The position numbers were made by a program, and so were the translations under genes. Source: Paenibacillus arenilitoris (GTDB taxonomy: Bacteria; Bacillota; Bacilli; Paenibacillales; Paenibacillaceae). Taken from it: a stretch of DNA of 64,000 nt. The notes below the pieces were generated by a model that made no database searches, was not told where the DNA came from, and saw nothing but the letters and a program-made list of their open reading frames with translations. The DNA is taken from the NCBI RefSeq assembly GCF_014705655.1, contig NZ_JACXIY010000037.1, positions 24,134-88,133 of the forward strand, read 5' to 3'. Below, piece after piece: positions 18,557 to 27,165 of the stretch; positions within the stretch are counted from its first letter, which is position 1; each line of letters begins with the position of its first letter.

Positions 18557-18599
18557 GTATTTGTGGATAAAGGACCTGTTTTTGTACAATTCGGACATG
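18557..18599 (-). promoter_or_regulatory. Second copy of the shared 43-bp probable operator
   Basis: This copy is identical to 6442-6484 at 36 of 43 positions. On the minus strand two exact GTCC words start 21 bp apart around the CAAAAACA core. It precedes the oxidoreductase/isomerase operon, which is therefore predicted to share a regulator with the YesN-type gene. Confidence 0.6.
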
Positions 18600-18683
18600 A
18601 CATAGCCTCTCTCTTCCGTTCGTTTCGGGGTGCGGGGTCTGCCTGCCGTACGCGGCGGTGTTCTTGGGCTTGCAAACGGCTCA

Positions 18684-18717
18684 TTGATCATATATACTGT
18701 TAATATACGATATATAC
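18684..18717 (+). promoter_or_regulatory. Probable promoter and YtrA-type operator
   Basis: A -35-like TTGATC at 18684-18689 is followed by direct copies of ATATATAC at 18690 and 18710. Autoregulation by the GntR protein encoded 23 bp downstream is expected for this family. The exact -10 is unclear. Confidence 0.4.
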
Positions 18718-18740
18718 ACTAATGGGAAGGACCTGAATCG

Positions 18741-19124
18741 ATGCATCTTTCCGTATCCCTCTCATCGGGAGAGCCTATCTATCTGCAAATTAAAGAACAG
18801 ATTAAAAATCAAATCTTATCCGGTCAGCTGCAGGAAGGAGAGCTCCTGCCTTCCATACGCAATCTTGCCCAAAATTTGAAGATCAGCGTCATTACGACGA
18901 AAAGAGCGTATGACGAATTGGAGCAGGAAGGGCTCGTGACGTCGGTTTCCGGCAAGGGGACATTCGTATCGGGCACAAACAAAGAATCGATACGGGAAAT
19001 CAAGTACCGGGCCTTGGAGGATCAGATCCATTCCGCAATCAAAGAAAGTCGGGAGCTTGGTTTAACCCGGCAGGAGCTGCTGCATTTAGTTACGATTTTA
19101 TACGGGGAGGAGAATGAAGCATGA
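18741..19124 (+). CDS. GntR family regulator, YtrA subfamily
   Basis: 127 residues: an N-terminal winged helix (EPIYLQIKEQIKNQILSG, LPSIRNLAQNL, TTKRAYDELEQEGLV) and a short C-terminal helical tail typical of the YtrA class, which usually represses its own operon with an ABC exporter. GGAAGGA precedes the ATG. The stop overlaps the start of the ATP-binding protein gene (4-base overlap), so the regulator and transporter are translationally coupled. Confidence 0.92.
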   Translation: MHLSVSLSSGEPIYLQIKEQIKNQILSGQLQEGELLPSIRNLAQNLKISVITTKRAYDELEQEGLVTSVSGKGTFVSGTNKESIREIKYRALEDQIHSAIKESRELGLTRQELLHLVTILYGEENEA

Positions 19125-19978
19125 ATGCCGTCGAGTTCCACCAATTTACCAAACGAAACGGAGAATTTGTTCTGGGCCGTCTGGATTTCCAAATTTATAA
19201 CGGTTATATTACCGGCTTGATCGGTCCTAACGGCTCCGGCAAAACGACGTTAATTCGCTCGATCATGAATCTGGTTCTGCCCGATAGCGGGGAGGTGCGC
19301 GTATTCGGCCAATCGTACCGCGACAAGGAAAGGGAAATTAAACGGCAAATCGGCTTCGTATACGATGAAGATTTCTTTTATAACCATTTAACCGTCCTGG
19401 AAATGAAAAAGATCGTCTCTTCGTTCTATCCGACTTGGAACGAGTCGGTATTTCAAAGGTATTTGCATGATTTTCAATTGCCCGGACGCCGAAAAATCCG
19501 CGATTTGTCCAAAGGGATGAAAACGAAATTCGCGTTAGCCGCCGCTTTGGCCCACGAGCCGGATCTGTTGATTATGGATGAGCCGACGTCCGGCCTGGAC
19601 CCGGTCTTCCGCAGGGAGGTGCTGTCGATCCTAAGCGGGTACATCCAGGAGGGGCATAGGTCCGTGCTCTTCTCTACCCATATCAGTGCGGATTTGGAGA
19701 GGATCGCGGATTATATCGTTTATGTCCGCAACGGACAATTGAAGTTTAGCGGAAGCAAAGAGGAGCTGATCGATTCTTACCTGCTGGTAAAGGGGCCGTT
19801 AGAGTGTCTGCAGACGAATCGCTTTCGGGATAAAGTAATCGGTTTACAGCAAAACGCGTTGGGGTTCGAAGGATTAATCGCCAAAGAGGGATTATCCGAG
19901 GATGATATCGGAAGCCGGGTCACGGCGGAGAAACCGTCTCTGGACGATATCCTCGTCTTCACGCGGGAGGTGCGATAG
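19121..19978 (+). CDS. ABC transporter ATP-binding protein (YtrB-like)
   Basis: 285 residues. Walker A is GPNGSGKTT, the signature region reads LSKGMKTKFALAAAL, Walker B is LLIMDEPTSGLDP, and the switch His is in FSTHIS. The C-terminal 70 residues form the extra domain of exporter-type ATPases. It sits between the GntR regulator and an ABC-2-type membrane protein, so it most likely powers export, or stress-responsive handling, of a cell-envelope-active compound. The substrate is unknown. Confidence 0.92.
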   Translation: MNAVEFHQFTKRNGEFVLGRLDFQIYNGYITGLIGPNGSGKTTLIRSIMNLVLPDSGEVRVFGQSYRDKEREIKRQIGFVYDEDFFYNHLTVLEMKKIVSSFYPTWNESVFQRYLHDFQLPGRRKIRDLSKGMKTKFALAAALAHEPDLLIMDEPTSGLDPVFRREVLSILSGYIQEGHRSVLFSTHISADLERIADYIVYVRNGQLKFSGSKEELIDSYLLVKGPLECLQTNRFRDKVIGLQQNALGFEGLIAKEGLSEDDIGSRVTAEKPSLDDILVFTREVR

Positions 19979-20632
19979 ATGATTCAGCTGCTCATGAAGG
20001 ATATCCGCATTCAAAAGAGATTTATCGCGCTAGGCTTCGTTTTTGTCGGCTTCTTCTTCTTTATTCTCGGCGCGTTCGAAGGCATGCCGCTTTCCGTTCC
20101 TGCCGCGATATTCGGCCATTTTCTCATTGTGGTGGCGAGCAAGGCGGACGAGAAAAACAACAATGGCCGGATGCTCGCTTCCTTCCCGCTGCGGAGAACG
20201 GACATCGTAACGGCCAAATATGCGGGGATTGCCATGTTCATGGCGATTGCTTTTGCGCTTACCTCTCTATGGCGTTGGTTAGCCGGGATCTTCCTGCCCG
20301 CCCGGGAGCTGCCTTGGTTCAGCGCGCAATCGATCGTGGTCACGCTTCTCATTCTGCTCGTTTTTTACGCCATCTATTTTCCGGTTTTCTTCGCTGCAGG
20401 TTCGCGTCTCGTCCAGGTTCTCGACTTAATCGTCATTTTTGTCGTCGGGGGCGCCGCCCTGCTCGTTATTCGGCTCCTGGAATGGACGAATATCGGTGTC
20501 GGCTCGTTTATCCGCAGCCTGCCGGAGGCGGACGGCCTCCCGCTTTCGTTATGGATGCTCGGCGGCGGCCTCGTTCTATTGCTGCTGTCCTGGTGCCTCT
20601 CCGTTTACGTTTACCGCAGCAAAAATTTATAA
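19979..20632 (+). CDS. ABC-2 type transporter membrane protein
   Basis: 217 residues with about five to six hydrophobic segments (for example ALGFVFVGFFFFILGAF and SIVVTLLILLVFYAIYF). It begins directly after the stop codon of the ATP-binding gene and would be the membrane partner of that exporter. It shows no close motif beyond membrane topology, and assignment rests on that and the operon. Confidence 0.82.
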   Translation: MIQLLMKDIRIQKRFIALGFVFVGFFFFILGAFEGMPLSVPAAIFGHFLIVVASKADEKNNNGRMLASFPLRRTDIVTAKYAGIAMFMAIAFALTSLWRWLAGIFLPARELPWFSAQSIVVTLLILLVFYAIYFPVFFAAGSRLVQVLDLIVIFVVGGAALLVIRLLEWTNIGVGSFIRSLPEADGLPLSLWMLGGGLVLLLLSWCLSVYVYRSKNL

Positions 20633-20653
20633 TCGGGAAAGGAGGCTCGTACG

Positions 20654-20776
20654 ATGTGGGCTCGCATTTTCCATCGGCTTGGAAGGCGATTCGGCAAATT
20701 GACAGCGGGAGGAGCGCTTATCCTGCTTGCCGTCGCCGCCCTGTTAGCCGCAGGGATTTATCGTTTAATCTATTGA
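20654..20776 (+). CDS. Small single-span membrane protein (40 residues)
   Basis: A short gene directly behind the ABC membrane protein, with GAAAGGAGG ending 8-9 bases before its ATG. The product has a basic N-terminus (MWARIFHRLGRRFGKL) and one hydrophobic helix (ALILLAVAALLAAGIY), fitting an N-in membrane peptide. A terminator hairpin starts 12 bp after its stop. It may be a subunit or regulator of the exporter; I do not recognise the family. Confidence 0.6.
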   Translation: MWARIFHRLGRRFGKLTAGGALILLAVAALLAAGIYRLIY

Positions 20777-20787
20777 AGCAAGACGTA

Positions 20788-20834
20788 TAAGCCGCATACG
20801 CCGACCAATAGGTCCAGGTATGCGGCTTTCTTTG
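20788..20834. terminator. Terminator between the GntR/ABC operon and the helicase gene
   Basis: An 11-bp stem, AAGCCGCATAC pairing with GTATGCGGCTT, is followed by a T-rich stretch on the plus strand. It can serve both converging units. Confidence 0.75.
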
Positions 20835-20851
20835 TCATGCGTTTATTTGAT

Positions 20852-22102
20852 CTATTGGCTTGCCGGGCGCCGCCGGCGTCTCCGCCCGGGCTTTGGCTTG
20901 CTCTCCGCGTTGGAACGGGCAGGCGCCGCGGACACTGCCGCCGTCTTCTCGGGCTCGGCTGCAAGCTGCAGCGGATAAGGATGATCCTTGATTTCCGGGA
21001 TCTTCCTGCCGATCGACTTCTCGATGTCCTTCAGGTACGGAAGCTCCTCCTCCTCGCAGAAGGAGAGCGCGATGCCGCTCTGTCCCGCCCGGCCCGTGCG
21101 GCCGATCCGGTGCACGTACGTCTCCGGAAGGTTCGGCAGGTTGAAATTGATGACGTGGGACAGCTCGTCGATATCGATCCCTCTGGCCGCGATATCCGTC
21201 GCGACGAGCACCCGCGTCGCGCCGCTCTTGAAGTTGCCGAGCGCGCGCTGGCGGCTGTTCTGGGACTTGTCGCCATGAATGGCCTCCGCCGCGATGTCCG
21301 CCTTCTTCAAGCCTTTGGCGACGCGGTCGGCGCCGTGCTTGGTCCGGGTGAACACCAGCACCGAAGCGATGGACTTGTCCTGCAGCAGATGGTTCAACAG
21401 CTTCAGCTTATTTTCCTTCGCGACCTTGTAGACCGATTGCTCGATCTTGTCCGCGGTAGCCGTCGCCGGGACGAGATTGATCTTCACCGGGTTCACCAGC
21501 AGCGATTTCGCCATATCGGCGATTTCCGGCGGCATCGTCGCCGAGAACAGCAGCGTCTGCCTTCTGGCCGGCACGCTCGCGATAATCCTCTTCACGTCGC
21601 GGATGAAGCCCATATCCAGCATCCGGTCGGCTTCGTCCAGCACGAGAATTTGGACATGGCTCAATTCGATTTGCTTCTGGTTCAGGAAATCGTTAAGCCT
21701 GCCGGGCGTCGCGACCAGGATGTCGGTGCCTTGCTCGAGCGCCTTCTCCTGCCCCTTCTGGGAGACGCCCCCGATGATCGCGGAGCAGCGCAATCGCGTA
21801 AACTGCGCGTAGCCGCGGATATTGTCGTAAATCTGAAGCGCGAGCTCCCTCGTCGGCGTTAAAATCAATGCGCGGATGCTGCGGCCCGCTTTGGGCGGGA
21901 CCTGCTGCTTGCTTAGCAGCTGGACGATCGGCAGCGAGAACGCGGCGGTCTTCCCCGTTCCCGTCTGCGCGCAGCCGAGCAAGTCCTTGCCGGCCAGTAC
22001 GGCCGGAATGGCCTGCTCCTGGATCGGCGTCGGCTTCTCGTAATTTTCTTTGCTTAACGCTTTTAAAATGTCGGGCGATAGGTTCAATTTATCGAATGTC
22101 AT
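20852..22102 (-). CDS. DEAD-box ATP-dependent RNA helicase
   Basis: 416 residues of the RhlE/CshA type. The Q motif is in the first 35 residues (YEKPTPIQEQAIP). Walker A is AQTGTGKT, then PTRELA, the DEAD box in LVLDEADRMLDMGF, SAT, and HRIGRTGRAG near 325. The C-terminus ends in an Arg-rich tail (GRRRRRRP) likely to bind RNA. Its role is unwinding RNA structure in ribosome assembly, decay or cold adaptation. It is transcribed alone. Confidence 0.93.
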   Translation of the reverse strand: MTFDKLNLSPDILKALSKENYEKPTPIQEQAIPAVLAGKDLLGCAQTGTGKTAAFSLPIVQLLSKQQVPPKAGRSIRALILTPTRELALQIYDNIRGYAQFTRLRCSAIIGGVSQKGQEKALEQGTDILVATPGRLNDFLNQKQIELSHVQILVLDEADRMLDMGFIRDVKRIIASVPARRQTLLFSATMPPEIADMAKSLLVNPVKINLVPATATADKIEQSVYKVAKENKLKLLNHLLQDKSIASVLVFTRTKHGADRVAKGLKKADIAAEAIHGDKSQNSRQRALGNFKSGATRVLVATDIAARGIDIDELSHVINFNLPNLPETYVHRIGRTGRAGQSGIALSFCEEEELPYLKDIEKSIGRKIPEIKDHPYPLQLAAEPEKTAAVSAAPARSNAESKPKPGRRRRRRPASQ

Positions 22103-22259
22103 CGGTTCTCCTTTTTGTTAACGGCGCTTTTAAGTCCTAACAAGTAATGATAGCACATTATCCCCAATTCCGGCTCTTTTTTTGCCTCGCCGGAAAAGTT
22201 TTACTTCTCCGTCCCAAAAGGTATACTGAAGTCATAACGGTTGAGGAGGGATAGTCCCT

Positions 22260-23615
22260 GTGAGCTACGAGCGCTATTTTCAGGAGAACAGAGAACGGCA
22301 TTTGAAAGAACTGAAGCAATTTCTAACGATACCGAGCGTCTCGGCCTTGTCCGAGCATAAGCAGGATATGAAGGAAGCCGCCAAGTGGGTGGCGGGCAAG
22401 CTGGAGCAGGCCGGACTTGCGAAGGTGGAGATCATCCCGACGAACGGGCATCCGATCGTGTACGCGGAGCATACGCAGGCGCCGGGCAAGCCGACGGTGC
22501 TCGTCTACGGCCATTACGACGTGCAGCCGGTCGATCCGCTTCACCTGTGGGAGACGCCGCCGTTCGAGCCGGCGATTCGCGGCGGCAAGCTGTTCGCGCG
22601 CGGCGCGACGGACGATAAAGGGCAGCTGTTCCTGCACGTGAAGGCGATCGAAGCGATCCTCCGCCAAGAGGGCAAGCTGCCGGTGAACGTGAAGTTCTGC
22701 ATCGAAGGCGAAGAGGAGATTTCCAGCCCGAACCTGCCCGCCTTCATGAAGACCCAGGCCGACAAGTTGGCGGCCGACGTCGTGCTCATCTCGGACACGT
22801 CGCTCCTCGCCAAAGGGAAGCCCGCGATCTCCACCGGCCTTCGCGGGCTGTGCTCGCTCGAGGCTACGATCGCTACCGCCAATACGGACCTGCATTCGGG
22901 CACGTTCGGCGGCGGCGTGCCGAACGCGCTGCACGCGATGGTCGAGCTGCTCTCCTCGCTGCACGACGACAAGGGCCGGGTCGCGGTGGACGGCTTCTAC
23001 GAAGGCGTGCCGGAGCTGTCGCCGGACATGCGCGAGGAATTTCTCAAGCAGCGGCACAATGAGGAACAGCTGCGAGCCGATCTCGGCCTCGACGCGTTGT
23101 ACGGCGAGGAAGGCTACTCCTTCGTCGAGCGGACCGGCGCCCGGCCGACGCTGGAGCTGAACGGCGTATGGGGCGGCTTTCAAGGCGAGGGGACGAAGAC
23201 CGTCATTCCGAAGGAAGCGCATGCCAAAATCACGTGCCGCCTGGTCGGCGATCAGGACCCGGCGAAGACGCTGGAGCGGATTATCGCCCATCTGGAGGCG
23301 CATGTCCAGCCGGGCGCGAAGCTGACCGTCAAGCGGGGCGAGCAAGCCCGCGCGTTCAACATGGATCCGTCGCATCCGATGCTCCAGAAGGCGGCCGACG
23401 CCTACGAGCGGGTATACGGCACGCGCGCCCTGTTCACGAAGGACGGCGGCTCGATTCCGATCGTGGAGACGTTCTCCCGCATCCTGCAGGCTCCCGTCGT
23501 CATGATGGGCTTCGGCCTCCCGGACGAGAATCTGCACGCGCCGAACGAGCATTTCAACCTGGAGAACTTCGACAAAGGCTTGCTGACGATCGTGGACTAT
23601 TTGAAGCAGCTGTAA
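22260..23615 (+). CDS. M20 family dipeptidase
   Basis: 451 residues, zinc-dependent peptidase of the M20/CNDP type. Metal-binding motifs are visible: YGHYDVQPVDP, GATDDKGQ (bridging Asp), EGEEEISS (catalytic Glu) and the later SDTSLLAK. The lid domain begins near residue 200. The start is GTG with GAGGAGGGA upstream. It should hydrolyse dipeptides in the cytoplasm. It is a single gene followed by a terminator. Confidence 0.92.
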   Translation: MSYERYFQENRERHLKELKQFLTIPSVSALSEHKQDMKEAAKWVAGKLEQAGLAKVEIIPTNGHPIVYAEHTQAPGKPTVLVYGHYDVQPVDPLHLWETPPFEPAIRGGKLFARGATDDKGQLFLHVKAIEAILRQEGKLPVNVKFCIEGEEEISSPNLPAFMKTQADKLAADVVLISDTSLLAKGKPAISTGLRGLCSLEATIATANTDLHSGTFGGGVPNALHAMVELLSSLHDDKGRVAVDGFYEGVPELSPDMREEFLKQRHNEEQLRADLGLDALYGEEGYSFVERTGARPTLELNGVWGGFQGEGTKTVIPKEAHAKITCRLVGDQDPAKTLERIIAHLEAHVQPGAKLTVKRGEQARAFNMDPSHPMLQKAADAYERVYGTRALFTKDGGSIPIVETFSRILQAPVVMMGFGLPDENLHAPNEHFNLENFDKGLLTIVDYLKQL

Positions 23616-23627
23616 CAGCCGGAACAG

Positions 23628-23678
23628 AAGGAGCGTCCCAAACGTCATCGCCAGATGATGGAGGGACTCTCCTTTTTC
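23628..23678 (+). terminator. Terminator of the dipeptidase gene
   Basis: AAGGAGCGTCCC (23628-23639) pairs, with one mismatch, with GGGACTCTCCTT (23663-23674), followed by TTTC. Confidence 0.7.
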
Positions 23679-23697
23679 TATTTATCGAAACAAGTTA

Positions 23698-23750
23698 GGC
23701 GCAAAGCCTGCGATTGTGGGGCGATTGTGCCATCGATGAGGTGGCCGGAC
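23698..23750. repeat. GCGCAAAGCCTGC repeat, copy 1
   Basis: The first 20 bases (GCGCAAAGCCTGCGATTGTG) match 35671-35690 with one difference, and weaker similarity continues to GGTGGCCGG. It lies directly in front of copy B of the palindrome-array repeat. Confidence 0.55.
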
Positions 23751-23751
23751 G

Positions 23752-24018
23752 AAAAGAGGCTGTCTCATAAGGCCGTGTTACGACCTGAGAGACAGCCCTG
23801 TGTTGGTTTTGACGGCCAAGAGACGGCGATGCTAATTTCAAAAAATGAAACTAAATTGCTCTTAACTTCACGTATGTCCTATTTAGTTTCAAAATCTGAA
23901 ATTAAACGGTTCCATACGCGATACAGCTTTCGCTATAAGCCGATTTAGTTGCAAAATTTGAAACTAATCGCCCACGAAGCCCTCTTCTTTCGCATTTTGT
24001 TTCAATTTTTGAAATTAA
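23752..24018. repeat. Intergenic palindrome-array repeat, copy B
   Basis: The counterpart of 12449-12714, same orientation and same order of parts: head hairpin (23757-23798), then palindromes at 23836-23855, 23881-23905, 23944-23967 and 23996-24018. Spacer words ACGGTTCCAT and ACGAAGCC are kept, while unconserved positions differ freely, so this is not a recent duplication. Together with the preceding repeat it occupies most of the 550-bp gap after the dipeptidase gene; 24019-24167 shows nothing recognisable. Confidence 0.8.
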
Positions 24019-24167
24019 AAAAGTCAGCCTGAAGGTCGGGTGGCTCTCGCTCGCCTACCGTTTGCGAAGGGAAGGGGCAATCGACCAAATACGAAAAATG
24101 GCGGTTAAGGATGAAGCGAACCGTCCCTTACGCATGCAAACCTGCTTTTGCGACGGTCCAGTCCGCC

Positions 24168-25190
24168 TTACCGCGCGCCGGCGGGGGGCAGCAGGAATTC
24201 CTCCTCCCGCAGGCTGTAGCCGCGGATCTGTCCCTTCGGCGCGTCGTCGACGATATATTGGACGATGTAGATTTCGCCGTCGTCGAACTGCACCCAGCCG
24301 GAGTACCCGAGGTCGGCGACCGGGCTCCGGTCGTAATCGACCGGCATGATCCGCGTCCACTGCTCCTTGCGCTCCGTTGCCTTGGCCGATGCCTGATCCG
24401 TCAGGGCGACGAAGAAGTTCTGCGTCCAATAGCCGAGCCAGCCTTTGCCCCCTTGCATGAAACGATAGGCGATCATGACGCTCCCGCTCCGCAGCAGCCC
24501 CGCCACGGGGCGATGGCAGCCCGGCAGCGGCATCCGGTACACGCCGTTCCAGGTCTCTCCTTGATCGTAGGAGATCGCCTTGTAGCAATCCTGGCCGTCG
24601 CCGGAATTTTCCCGCAGGAAGGCGACCAGCGTGCCGTCGTCAAGAGGCAGAATGCTCCCTTCGCAAAGCTTCAGCCCTTCCTGCCGCGCCACGAGCACCG
24701 GCTCGGACCAGTCTTGGCCCTGATTATCCGAATAGCGGAGCCACTGCCCGTTCATGTGAGCGGACAACAGCCACCTGCCGGAAGGGAGCTCGCACAGCTT
24801 GTCGGGGACGATGCCCTCAAGCGGCGTCTCGATCGGCTCCGACCAGCGCTCGCCCTCCGCATCGCCGATCCATAGGTAATTGCGTCCGCCCCCCTCCTTC
24901 TCCTTCGTAATCTGATCGGCGACGATGACGAGCCTGCCGTCGCGAAGCCGCGTAATGCGCGCGCAATTCCAATAAGGCCGGCCGTTCGTGACCGCCGTAA
25001 GCGGCCGTTTGTTCCCCCAGCTTCTGCCGCGGTCCGCGCTCTCGATCATCATGAGCCGCGTGGCCGATCGATCCCCGTGATGCGTACATTGCGCGAACAC
25101 GCAGATCAGCTTGCCGCTCCGCGTAAGCGCCAAGTCCGGCCATGCCTCGTACCAGTCGTCGTCGCGGCTTACCGCATATTTTTCGATCAT
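24168..25190 (-). CDS. Sialidase/BNR-repeat family protein (no signal peptide)
   Basis: 340 residues forming a predicted six-bladed propeller. Asp-box-like motifs appear as SADRGRSWGNK, SDNQGQDWSEP and YDQGETWNGV. No export signal is seen, so it should act in the cytoplasm, perhaps on sialylated oligosaccharides brought in by the importer encoded upstream. It is last in a run with two permeases and a binding protein, starting 21 bp after the permease stop. Another glycosidase or a sugar-processing propeller enzyme is possible, as the catalytic Arg triad was not verified. Confidence 0.8.
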   Translation of the reverse strand: MIEKYAVSRDDDWYEAWPDLALTRSGKLICVFAQCTHHGDRSATRLMMIESADRGRSWGNKRPLTAVTNGRPYWNCARITRLRDGRLVIVADQITKEKEGGGRNYLWIGDAEGERWSEPIETPLEGIVPDKLCELPSGRWLLSAHMNGQWLRYSDNQGQDWSEPVLVARQEGLKLCEGSILPLDDGTLVAFLRENSGDGQDCYKAISYDQGETWNGVYRMPLPGCHRPVAGLLRSGSVMIAYRFMQGGKGWLGYWTQNFFVALTDQASAKATERKEQWTRIMPVDYDRSPVADLGYSGWVQFDDGEIYIVQYIVDDAPKGQIRGYSLREEEFLLPPAGAR

Positions 25191-25211
25191 CGTATAAACT
25201 CCCTTCCGAAT

Positions 25212-26096
25212 TTAACCTTTGATTGAACCGACCATCATGCCCTTCACGAAATACTTCTGAATGAACGGATAGACGAATAGAATCGGCAGCGTGCTGACGA
25301 CGACGACCGCCGACTTCAACGTCGCGGCCGGCGGCGGGTCACGGATCAGCTCCACCTGCGTCTCGTCCTGCAGAAGCCCGCTTAGCAAAATATTGCGCAT
25401 CACGACCTGGATCGGCATTTTGCTCTGATCGTTAATGTAAATCGAAGCGCTGAACCAATCGTTCCAATGATGCACCGCGTAGAACAGGCCGATCGTGGCG
25501 AAGGCGGGCATCGACAGCGGCACGACGATTTTCCATAAAATAACCGGCGGGGACGCGCCGTCGATAATGGCCGACTCCTCCAGCTCCTCCGGCAGCGTCA
25601 GGAAGAAGTTGCGCATGATGAACAGGTTCCAGGCGCTGATGAGGCCGGGAAAGATCAGCACCCACAGCGTATCCTTCAGCCCGAGCTTGTCGATGAGCAT
25701 ATAGTTCGGGATAAGCCCGCCATGGAAGATCATCGTCAGAAAAATGATCAGCACGAGCCCGTTGCGGCCCGGAAGCGTTCTGCGCGCAAGGCCGTAAGCG
25801 AGCGTGGCGGTTAGCAGCAAATTAAGGCAGGTGCCGACCGTCACCCGGAATAGCGTGACCTTATACGCGTTATAAATGATCATGCCGCGATTCAGCAGCA
25901 TGTCGTATGCGCCGAAATCGAGCTTCTCCGGGATGAGGATGAACGCTCCTCTCCGCATCGCCTCCTCCGCGCTGATGAAGGAGGTGGCGATGACGGCCAG
26001 AAAAGGAATGAGAAACATGAGCGACAATACGCACAGAAGAACGATATTGCCGACGTCGAAGACGCGCTCCGACGCGGCGGGCTTCATCGCGCTCAT
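25212..26096 (-). CDS. Carbohydrate ABC transporter permease, YtcP type
   Basis: 294 residues with six predicted membrane segments. The EAA-type loop reads LEESAIIDGASPPVILWKI, and the C-terminus is KYFVKGMMVGSIKG, the hallmark ending of YtcP/LplC permeases. AAAAGGAGGG precedes the ATG. It pairs with the LplB-type permease encoded 14 bp upstream, and the neighbourhood suggests import of a sialylated or related glycan. Confidence 0.93.
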   Translation of the reverse strand: MSAMKPAASERVFDVGNIVLLCVLSLMFLIPFLAVIATSFISAEEAMRRGAFILIPEKLDFGAYDMLLNRGMIIYNAYKVTLFRVTVGTCLNLLLTATLAYGLARRTLPGRNGLVLIIFLTMIFHGGLIPNYMLIDKLGLKDTLWVLIFPGLISAWNLFIMRNFFLTLPEELEESAIIDGASPPVILWKIVVPLSMPAFATIGLFYAVHHWNDWFSASIYINDQSKMPIQVVMRNILLSGLLQDETQVELIRDPPPAATLKSAVVVVSTLPILFVYPFIQKYFVKGMMVGSIKG

Positions 26097-26110
26097 CGAA
26101 GACCCTCCTT

Positions 26111-27079
26111 TTACCAGATGCCGGTCTGGTTCATTTTTTTCGCGACGTAATTGGCTCCCAGAATGAGGATCATCGCCAGAATGTTCTTAAATACGCCGAC
26201 CGCGGTCGCGAACGAATAGTTCAGCTTGTTCAGGCCTTCCCGGTATACGTACGTATCGATAATGTCCGCAACGGAATAGACCGAAGGCGAATAGAGCAGC
26301 AGCACCTTCTCGAACCCGGCGTTAAGCAAGCCGCCGATGGACAGGATGAGCAGGATCGCGATGACCGGCGTAATGCCAGGCAGCGTAATGTGCCACGCCT
26401 GGCGCAGCCGGCTCGCGCCGTCGATCTTCGCCGCTTCGTACAAGCCGGGGTCGATCCCCGTCATCGCGGCCAAGTACAGAATCGTCCCCCAGCCGACCGT
26501 CTGCCACACATGCGACAGGACGAGAATGCTCCGGAAGTACGCGGGATCGCCCAGGAAATGAACCGGCTCCCCGCCGAAGGCGACGACAATCGCATTAATC
26601 ATGCCGCTATCGGTTGACAGCACCATCATGACCAGGCCCGCTACGACGACGGTAGAAATAAAGTGAGGCAGGTACGAAATCGTCTGGACGATTCGCTTAA
26701 AGCCGGTATGCTTGACCTCGTTCAGCAGCAGCGCGAGCAGGAGCGCGGCGGGAAAGCCGAACAGCAGCTTGTAGCCGCTGATCAACAGCGTATTTCGCAT
26801 GACGTTCCAGAAGTAATACGAGTTCCAGAAGCGGATGAAATGCTTGAAGCCGACCCATTCGCTCGTGAAAATCGCGCTAACCCCCTCGAAGGGGGAAATA
26901 TCCTTGAAGGCAATGATGACGCCGAACATCGGAATGTAATCGAAAATAATAAAGTACAGCATGCCGGGCAAAATCAAATAGTAATAAAAGCGGTGCAGCT
27001 TGATGGCGGACCACAGCTTCCGCCGTGCGGCGCCCGGTCCCGCCGCGGGCTTCGCGCCTGCCGTATTCGTCGTTGCCAA
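26111..27079 (-). CDS. Carbohydrate ABC transporter permease, LplB type
   Basis: 322 residues with six membrane segments. The family features YYLILPGMLYFIIFDYIPMFG and EAAKIDGASRLRQAWHITLP are present, and it ends VAKKMNQTGIW. The start codon is TTG (27077-27079) with GGAGGA 8 bases upstream. It sits between the binding protein and YtcP-type permease genes in one transcription unit. Confidence 0.93.
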   Translation of the reverse strand: MATTNTAGAKPAAGPGAARRKLWSAIKLHRFYYYLILPGMLYFIIFDYIPMFGVIIAFKDISPFEGVSAIFTSEWVGFKHFIRFWNSYYFWNVMRNTLLISGYKLLFGFPAALLLALLLNEVKHTGFKRIVQTISYLPHFISTVVVAGLVMMVLSTDSGMINAIVVAFGGEPVHFLGDPAYFRSILVLSHVWQTVGWGTILYLAAMTGIDPGLYEAAKIDGASRLRQAWHITLPGITPVIAILLILSIGGLLNAGFEKVLLLYSPSVYSVADIIDTYVYREGLNKLNYSFATAVGVFKNILAMILILGANYVAKKMNQTGIW

Positions 27080-27165
27080 GGGCGCTCCTCCTTCCGGCCG
27101 CCGGAGAGCGGCCGCGCATAGCGAATCAACGCGGCCCGCCTTCCCTCCGGCACCTTGCCCGCCGT

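Noticed and set aside
22323..23648. A 441-codon frame opposite the M20 dipeptidase gene
   Set aside because: The plus-strand product has all metal-binding motifs; the antisense frame is a compositional artefact.
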